Of a stretch of DNA of 64,000 bases, positions 58,601 to 64,000 are shown piece after piece. Numbering within the stretch: the stretch's first letter is position 1; each line of letters starts with the position of its first letter. Below the pieces are notes generated by a model. That model searched no databases, was not told where the DNA came from, and was given only the letters and a program-made list of their open reading frames with translations. A program made the translations under genes and the position numbers. The DNA is from Sympetrum striolatum (lineage: Eukaryota; Arthropoda; Insecta; Odonata; Libellulidae), in NCBI GenBank assembly GCA_947579665.1, contig OX388352.1, positions 72,268,113 through 72,332,112 on the forward strand. Reading direction: 5' to 3'.

Positions 58601-61149
58601 TCCTCTTCAACGCGTATCAAGTAAACGAGTGAAAAATCGAATAAACTGAGTGAATTATAAATATAAATTATTATATAAATATATTCGATTTTTCACTCAC
58701 TTCCTCTGAACAAGTGAATCACTCGCTTGGAACAATCGAATAGATTTATTCGATTTTTTTCACTCACTAAAAATAATCGAATAGATTTATTCGATTTTTT
58801 TTCACTCACTAAAAACAATCGAATAGATTTATTCATTTTTTTTCACTCACTAAAAACAATCGAATCGATAAGACGCACCGGCGCATAAGACGCACCTTGA
58901 TTTTTCAGGTAAGAATTTACAAAAGAAACTCATACTTTGTTACATAAGGTTGAGTGCCGCTAAACTCTTTATCGCGAGAGATACAATGTATTAGCATAGG
59001 GATGACATCTCCGTTAGCCCAATGTGTATAAGTTTTGCAGCAGCACCACATGTGAGATTAAACTAAACGTGCTACATGGAATGCATTTCCGATTTACCTA
59101 GGATTTTTTAAAGGAAGTTCTGTCATCGAAATATTAAAACTGTATTCCTTACAACTTAATCAAAAAAAGTGTTATCGAAATTTGTAATTAACTGAACTAT
59201 TTTCAATGCCTGATACGGTAAAAAATACTTAATGGTATGTATTTATCCCGGCGAATCGGCTTGCTTATTATAGGATGGAGTTATACCTGTATACCATCGG
59301 CGCATAAGACACAGACTGATTTTTGCGTCTTATAGACTGGGAAATACGGTACTCTCTCTTGGGACAGAAGATGCCAAGATGAGGTTCGTAAAAGAATAGC
59401 CTTGGCCAAGGAAGCCTTTATGAAGCAAAGGGAACTGATGACAAAAGGTCTTGATAAAAGAATCAGGAAAAGGTTGGTGAAATCCCTGGTCTGGAGTGTG
59501 TTGCTCTATGGGTACGAAATGTGGACTTCAAGAAAGGAAGACGTTAAACATTTGAGGGCCTTTGAGATTTGGGTATGGTATAGAATGGAAAAAGTTAGTT
59601 GGAAAACAAAGGCGGAGGTTTTAGAGATGGTTGGGGAGGAGAGGGCTTTGATTAACGTGATTAAGCATTGTCAGAAGAAATGGCTGGGTCAAATATTGAG
59701 GGGAGAGGGATTGGTAAAGGTTGTAATTGAGGGTAGGATTCAGAGGGTACGGCAGAGACAGAAGATATTGGATGACATAAAGGGTGGGGTTAACTATAGG
59801 AAAATGAAGGAGATGGCACTTGATAGGGATTTTCGATTGTGCATGAACCTACTGAAAGGTAGAAAGCTCATGAATGAATGAGGGAAGTGAGAAGGACAGT
59901 TGGTTACAGCACCTGCTGGGAAAATGGGAGTCCTGCGTTCAAGTCTCAGTCATGTTTCATTTTTCACTTCTTGTAAAGCATTGATGTAAAATGTTTTGAC
60001 AGGCAAAATATCTTACTTGCAAATGTTGTAGACAACATAATTAGCAAAGAAATGTTATGCAACTTGGAATTATTTTGAAAGGAAACTCACGATTTGAACC
60101 TTGCTGCTGAAATATTAGATGAACAGTATATCATTTATTAACATCAATAGAAAGATTTCATGTCATAATTTTGCAAAAATATCATATTTCATTTAAAATA
60201 ACTTTAGAAGCAATTTTAAATTGATCAGTGATTTCATAATAATGTGCCTTGAAAAAGATATACGTACTCTTGAATATCTTAGGTAATATGAAATAATTTA
60301 CATTCAAAACATAAGAAAACTGCTTCTTTATTTCTAACTTAAAGATTACTCAAATAATAACAACAATAAAATCACTAATTGCACTGAATTTAAGAAATAT
60401 GATTTTTAAACATAAAAAATTTCCTTAAGGGTAACAATTTATTATTTAACTTCCTCTGTTATGAATAGATAATATAGCTCTTTTAAACTGTTAGACAATA
60501 ATGAAGCATCATTTAATTTGACATTTTTATGCCAAAAACCTTTATTTTCCAGAACAAAGAATTTCTAAGATGAATACAGAATTGTAATAAAATATTCAAT
60601 CAGTTAATTATTTCATGGATCAAGAAATTACTACAATTTATTGCGGGAGAAAGTTCTCTTCAGTAGTGTTCAAAGGATGACCAAAAATAATGAATCTATC
60701 AATGGTCAACATGATGACAATTATAATTTACAGTAGAGTACTATATTTCCCTTTGTAAATATATACACACAGATTTTTTGAGCAGTTATTTCAAGATTAA
60801 CAATAATATTAAAGTTATAACTGGAAAATTACACAGATAGAAAGACCTTACAAAGCAGTTTGAACTGCAGGTTTCAACCTTGAAAACTGCAAGGTTGAAC
60901 TTGCAGTTGAAACCTTGCAGTTCAAAGAAGGCTATCATCCAAATGGAAGTAGAACAAATCCATCCATATCACTTAAGAAATGAATGATAATAAACATTAT
61001 CATGATAAACTAGGCTCACCTGCAAGAAATTCAAACACGAGGACTCCAAGGGACCAATAGTCTGCACTTATGTCATGTCCTTTATTTAGAATCACCTCTG
61101 GTGCGATATAATCAGGTGTTCCACAAAACGTCCATGTTTTACGAACATG
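49442..61149 (-). CDS. cGMP-dependent protein kinase (PKG), 3' exons only
   Basis: Exons in transcript order: 61020-61149, 54507-54633, 51693-51755, 49442-49607. All have GT-AG splice sites with matching phases; together they give 161 codons plus stop. They cover the kinase activation segment ([20 protein letters not shown]), subdomain IX ([19 protein letters not shown]), [16 protein letters not shown], the [18 protein letters not shown] helix, [12 protein letters not shown], and the AGC C-terminal tail [20 protein letters not shown] plus ADF. These are PKG-specific; PKA and PKC tails differ. PKG phosphorylates Ser/Thr on substrates when cGMP binds its N-terminal domains, which are not in the window. 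The LSGWDADF ending resembles the SGWDIDF of PKG I, so a foraging/PKG I-type enzyme is likely, but I cannot choose between insect paralogues. Upstream exons were not found in 61150-64000. Confidence 0.93.
49967..50047. mobile_element. 81-bp Tc1-type hairpin MITE
   Basis: Left arm cactcctggccaaaattaac and right arm gttaattttggccaggagtg are perfect inverted repeats extended to 28-30 bp with one mismatch, with TA at each end. CTCCTGGCCAAAA resembles Tc1-type terminal repeats. It lies inside the last PKG intron. Confidence 0.85.
50048..51692. other. Rest of last PKG intron
   Basis: A repeat E-like piece at 51060-51130 (ttgaaatttttatgacctat) matches 43595-43615. Otherwise no supported feature. 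Open frames at 50388-50606 and 51099-51296 have no family resemblance. Confidence 0.45.
51693..51755 (-). CDS. PKG exon: 63-nt C-lobe exon
   Basis: A short exon, acceptor aaag, donor gtatgt, encoding [20 protein letters not shown] and the start of HK. The DNPAERLG motif is diagnostic of the PKG C-lobe. Its phases fit both neighbours. Confidence 0.92.
52530..53450. repeat. Tandem array, about eight diverged 120-bp units
   Basis: The motif aaattttgatnnatata recurs at about 52583, 52701, 52834, 52943, 53063, 53186, 53308 and 53425, i.e. with a period of 109-133 bp. Each unit also carries forms of ttggttgagaatcgcaggat, tgttaaatttcgatgaaaat and gttaagaaattgagattttg. It is old and AT-rich and lies in the intron between PKG C-lobe exons. 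Confidence 0.8.
53456..53732. repeat. Recent tandem duplication, period 140 bp
   Basis: 53462-53590 and 53602-53730 are nearly identical (about six differences in 129 bp by eye), for example agaatcaatggaagagaata in both. It directly follows the 120-bp array but shares no obvious motif with it. Confidence 0.9.
53733..54506. other. PKG intron remainder
   Basis: No recognised feature. Confidence 0.4.
54507..54633 (-). CDS. PKG exon: C-lobe
   Basis: Acceptor tttag, donor gtattt, phase 1 to phase 2. Encodes [20 protein letters not shown] and [20 protein letters not shown], the PKG C-lobe segment usually written PFxGxDPMxTYNIILxGID. Confidence 0.94.
54634..55850. other. PKG intron segment
   Basis: AT-rich intron without recognised repeat. 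Confidence 0.4.
55851..56189. mobile_element. MITE family D, copy 2 (339 bp), TA-flanked
   Basis: Starts TA-ccgtatttgacggcatataa and ends with the inverted aagacgtaccgg and tgccgtcaaatacgg, then TA. The 28-bp terminal repeats differ at one base. The right end carries the motif twice (gtcttatatgccgg and catcttatatgccg). Internal ORF 56124-56345 is a by-product. Confidence 0.88.
56690..56830 (-). mobile_element. SINE family A copy, minus orientation
   Basis: The complement of the tail (ttaacccaaggttttacaag), of a degenerate B-box and of the A-box region is visible. It stands about 60-200 bp before the LINE at 56890. Confidence 0.65.
56890..58335 (+). pseudogene. LINE ORF2, 5'-truncated, left half
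   Basis: The plus strand encodes [20 protein letters not shown] and [12 protein letters not shown] (linker before reverse transcriptase), then the reverse transcriptase: [66 protein letters not shown] and [10 protein letters not shown]. The YADD active-site box is intact, but frameshifts at about 57430, 57745 and 58000 and a roughly 40-bp insertion at about 58010-58050 break the ORF. The endonuclease is missing. At DGTID the sequence is interrupted by about 1 kb of other repeats and resumes at 59352. Confidence 0.9.
58336..58866. repeat. Nested insert: caatcgaa palindromes and 41-bp minisatellite
   Basis: Three to four copies of a 41-42-bp unit (caatcgaatagatttattcg then a T run and cactcactaaaaa) start at 58734, 58775, 58817 and 58858. 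Each unit contains the palindrome aatcgaata-gatt-tattcgatt. A perfect 17-bp inverted repeat of gagtgaaaaatcgaata lies at 58627-58643 and 58682-58698, and aacaatcgaa/ttcgattgtt lies at 58350-58375. Confidence 0.85.
58867..59349. mobile_element. MITE family D, copy 3, one end degenerate
   Basis: The left side reads ataagacgcaccggcgcata then agacgcacc, the right side gcgtcttatag ... gggaaatacgg before TA. These are the family D terminal motifs. The outermost part of the left terminus (ccgtatttg) is missing, replaced by caatcgaat repeats. Confidence 0.75.
59352..59881 (+). pseudogene. LINE ORF2, right half (C-terminal region)
   Basis: Continues the 56890 element: [60 protein letters not shown] and [13 protein letters not shown], ending at a stop codon at 59879-59881. 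The segment that normally links the YADD region to [10 protein letters not shown] (KYLGS) is lost at the insertion. This half is one uninterrupted frame of 159 codons from 59402. Confidence 0.9.
59885..59985 (+). mobile_element. SINE family A copy directly after the LINE
   Basis: The tRNA-like head ggttacagcacctgctggga and B-box-like gcgttcaagtctcag are followed by the family tail start ttcacttcttgtaaagc. It begins within 10 bp of the LINE stop codon. Confidence 0.7.
59986..61019. repeat. PKG intron with a nested hairpin at 60859-60926
   Basis: Arms tttgaactgcaggtttcaac and gttgaaaccttgcagttcaa pair with one bulge; inside, ttcaaccttg and caaggttgaa pair around aaaactg. The rest of the interval is AT-rich intron with nothing recognised. 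Confidence 0.65.
61020..61149 (-). CDS. PKG exon: activation loop and subdomain IX
   Basis: Acceptor ttttcag, donor gtgagc. Encodes [19 protein letters not shown] through [14 protein letters not shown]. It starts in phase 0. The T-loop threonine (TWTFCG) and APE motif are intact, so this is a catalytically plausible kinase rather than a pseudokinase, as far as can be seen. Confidence 0.94.
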
Positions 61150-62479
61150 CTGAAAATAAAATATTTATATTTGGGATAAAGGTTTTTAATCAGAGATCAT
61201 GAATAGCCTTAAGACTATGAAATTCATAATGAATGGGAATTCATTATGCTTACCAAAATTTCTGGAATCAGATAAATTTCTATCAATATTCCTAAGAACT
61301 AATGAAAATTCACCCAAGAACTATTTAAATTAATTCAAATGATTGAATACAATGAAAAAAATATAGAATAATTTTATAAGCAATTAAAAATTGTAATTAT
61401 AGTAATAATTGAATAAAATTATAATAATATTGGTAAGTTCCCACATAAGAACAGACCTGAAAAAAGTCTGACAAGACAGGGATCAAGAATTGTAGAGGAA
61501 AATAGAGCTGCCACTTCCCCTACCTCCCCCTAAGATGTACTTTATTGGGATGAAAAGTAGCCTACGTCCCTATCCAACATGCACATTATCATTCTGTCAA
61601 ATTTCATCAAAATAAATTTTTTTGTGTTATGAGAGAAGAGACAGAAAGATTTTTAAATGACTGTTTCAGACTATGTGACATTTATAATGACCAATACAAC
61701 AATTTTCTTGAAAATTTCTTCAATCTACAGATACGGCTCAATCACAGATTTATTTTAAATATAGATGATCCATGAAAGTGGTGATGGTAATTTTTTAAAT
61801 AATTATTAACTACAAAAGCGATTAATTCATTACCTTGCATATTTTTCCAATATATTGAACATTGTAAATAACTTCCTAATATTACAATTTTTTAAATCCA
61901 ATTTACATTAAATTTAAAATATCTCACTACGCTGCCACCTGACTTGTGTTTGTAGCAGAAAGGCAATAAATAGATAACAACATAAATTAACATGTCAGGT
62001 TTTAAGATGGTAAATTGAACATTGGTCATTGGAAAATCCAGCCATAGAAAGCTTTTCATTATTTTCAATAGAAATATATTTCAATAGAAAAAAGTAATGC
62101 GTAAGTAAATAGAGCAAAGGAAACTACTCTGTTTGTAAATGGAGCAAAATTACATTCAACCATTGAAGTCAAAATATGACATTTTGTATGCAATACATAA
62201 AATTAAACGGGTATTTCAACATATAAGTCTAAACTAACTCTCACCCTTTTATTTTTCTGAGGAAATTACATAAGGAATATATATGACAAGGTGAGATTAG
62301 AGAAGAAAAAAGTTGGGACAAATTAAAACAATAGAAAGTCACAGACTTTTCCAGGCAATGAAAGAGTCACAAGAAGGACACGCACACTTATATGTAAATG
62401 GAGAGAGAGAGGATACTAACATACAGCCTAAACCTCTATTGGTGATCATCATTGACTTTGGATTTTTAGAACATATAAA
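61150..62479. other. Upstream PKG intron
   Basis: The exon carrying the catalytic HRDLKxEN and DFG motifs was searched for and not seen here. Confidence 0.45.
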
Positions 62480-62790
62480 GGCCCGAACCTGAGACCCCCA
62501 GGAAAAGAGAGAAATCGATCATTATTTTCATGGGTTCAATGCTAGGTCAGTGCAAATTTTTCCCAATGAGAAATGCACAGTAGGAATTTTCCAATTTCTT
62601 TCTGAACACCTTCAGATAAGATAAATAACTCAAGTTCAGGATTAAAACAATCTTTAATGCAATTTTAAAACTTCTTTAAAGAGACTGACCCGGTATGTAG
62701 ATGAAAGTCATGGATACCTTAATAAATTGTAGTCTTACTTTCCCAAATTGCCCATGTTCGATGCCAGAGCATTACAACAGACTGTACAAA
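62480..62790 (+). repeat. Repeat E copy, about two units
   Basis: gttcaatgctaggtcagtgc at 62533 and ttcgatgccagagcattaca at 62757 match the 43848 and 44014 motifs of the array, with aagtcatggataccttaata between. Confidence 0.6.
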
Positions 62791-64000
62791 CTAAAACATC
62801 TTTTTTCATTAAGACAGGTTGGTAATATTGATCAGTATTCATTAAGAATATTCTTTTATGTTTTTAAGAGGTCAGAAAAACTCTATTGTCAAGAGATTAG
62901 TAAATAAGGAATATAGGAGGTGGTGCTATAAGTTAATCACAAACAATTAAGAGTTTGGCTGGAACTTTGTGCAGTCCAGCAGAGGTTTCAGTGGCTATTG
63001 AGTATCAAGTATTTCATTCCCGAGTTTAAAATGATGAAGGAAAATGTACTTTATGATTTGAGTATAGATCGGCTATGTCAGAAGAATTTAGAATTAAGTA
63101 GCAGCTAGTGTCAAAGAGGAGAAGTGTAAAAGGAAAGAATCATTTGGAGAGTTAGCAAAACTTTTAGGATCTTTTGATCCATTAGTTCTTCAATAATTAT
63201 AAGTAGGTAGGGACAAAGTTTCACTGGTGCTAGTGGCTTCACTTATAATGTTACATAAGATATGTTATAATAGGATTTGGAACATATCCAATGTTCCAAG
63301 AAAGATGTATAAAAGCCAGTATTATCATTTGCTTTGCAGTTGAAGTTACAAAATTGCATTTAAATTACTGATAAAAGCTAGTATCCTTTTTTACTAAAAC
63401 ATATGTATACTGATTACTTTTACAGCCTTGAAACATCTGAAAAAATCAAATGTACACATATAAAGCTCTTAGGCATTGTAAAAACATTATCTAAGAGTAA
63501 GAATGTCTGCTAGACATAAGATTGAATGTGGTTAATCATTCCATGCAATATTTTCAATGTTTTCCAATGGTCACTAAGCAAAACTAAGATGGCAGATGGA
63601 TAAATTTCATATATTATAATAGCAAGTAAAATCCCTTTCTAGCTCACAATTATTTAAATAAAATGAAGGCAGAAATTTTATGGACCAAATTTATTATCCG
63701 TGTTTTGAAAAATTTGCTGCCTACATTTAATGAGGAAAAAGAGTTATATCTGGATATAAATGAAGTAGTGGGAGTAGCAATTCTATCAAAATTGACAATA
63801 TGGTAACCTATATTATGCTTAATAATGTCAAAAAATAAGATTTTTAATGGGATAGAATTAGCCTTCCTATGAAATAACCCAAATATTTAATAGTTTAATA
63901 ATAATAATTTTAAACTAATAATATTTAAAAAATAGAGTACTTTGAAACATGTGTAGGCATCATTTTCACATCCTGCCAGTCTACCGTCTTCTTCAGGATA
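62791..64000. other. No recognised gene; right edge
   Basis: AT-rich. The last 40 bases read, on the minus strand, tatcctgaagaagacggtag, a phrase similar to the 3' region of Penelope-like elements, but it is cut by the window edge. No PKG exon was found. Confidence 0.35.

Noticed and set aside
62445..62490. Plus-strand IDFGF-like text that might be a kinase DFG motif
   Set aside because: PKG runs on the minus strand, and the surrounding frame shows no kinase subdomains or splice sites; it is within a repeat E copy.

Overview
The window is AT-rich eukaryotic (animal) DNA with GT-AG introns, long intergenic stretches and many decayed transposable elements. The two protein-coding genes and the repeat types (mariner, Jockey-like, R2-like and Penelope-like retroelements, tRNA-derived SINEs, TA-flanked MITEs) point to an arthropod, most likely an insect with large introns. 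I cannot name the species. Nothing prokaryotic is present: no operons, CRISPR arrays or rRNA.

Two genes lie in tandem on the minus strand. (1) A complete Bicaudal-C homologue occupies 42339 down to 20752. I could chain 14 exons with matching splice phases into a 2196-nt CDS (731 aa). It encodes an N-terminal array of KH and KH-like modules and a C-terminal SAM domain, the layout of a translational regulator that binds mRNA. (2) The 3' end of a cGMP-dependent protein kinase (PKG) gene occupies 61149 down to 49442. Four exons encode the activation loop through the C-terminus, ending in the family's SGWDxDF-type tail. Its 5' exons were not found and probably lie beyond base 64000. About 7 kb of repeat-bearing sequence separates the two genes (42340-49441).

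Layout: 1-20250 is gene-poor, with LINE endonuclease remnants (about 520-830), an internally deleted mariner (1793-2260), a tRNA-derived SINE (4380-4520), two dispersed repeat pairs (6700/11893 and 9100/10650), an internally deleted LINE (15095-16290), and an 876-bp fold-back DNA element (18746-19621) inside a Penelope-like GIY-YIG remnant. 20250-42339 is BicC; its introns hold an R2-like LINE split by a 928-bp MITE, two LINE C-terminal pieces, a possible pogo/Tigger element, a pogo-like MITE, SINEs and short hairpins. 42340-49441 holds a tandem array of about 165-bp units with B-box-like motifs, a MITE, a Jockey-like reverse transcriptase and a long hairpin. 49442-61149 is PKG; its introns hold an 81-bp Tc1-type hairpin MITE, an array of about 120-bp units followed by a 140-bp tandem duplication, another MITE, and a LINE of about 2 kb interrupted by 1 kb of nested repeats.

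The two genes share no obvious pathway. Most other short open reading frames look like chance ORFs, antisense shadows of transposon ORFs, or products of inverted repeats. No clearly novel multi-gene system is visible. The most distinctive material is the nested transposon architecture, the three TA-flanked MITE copies sharing a cgtataagacg-type terminus, the tandem arrays inside introns, and several hairpins that would be transcribed in gene introns.
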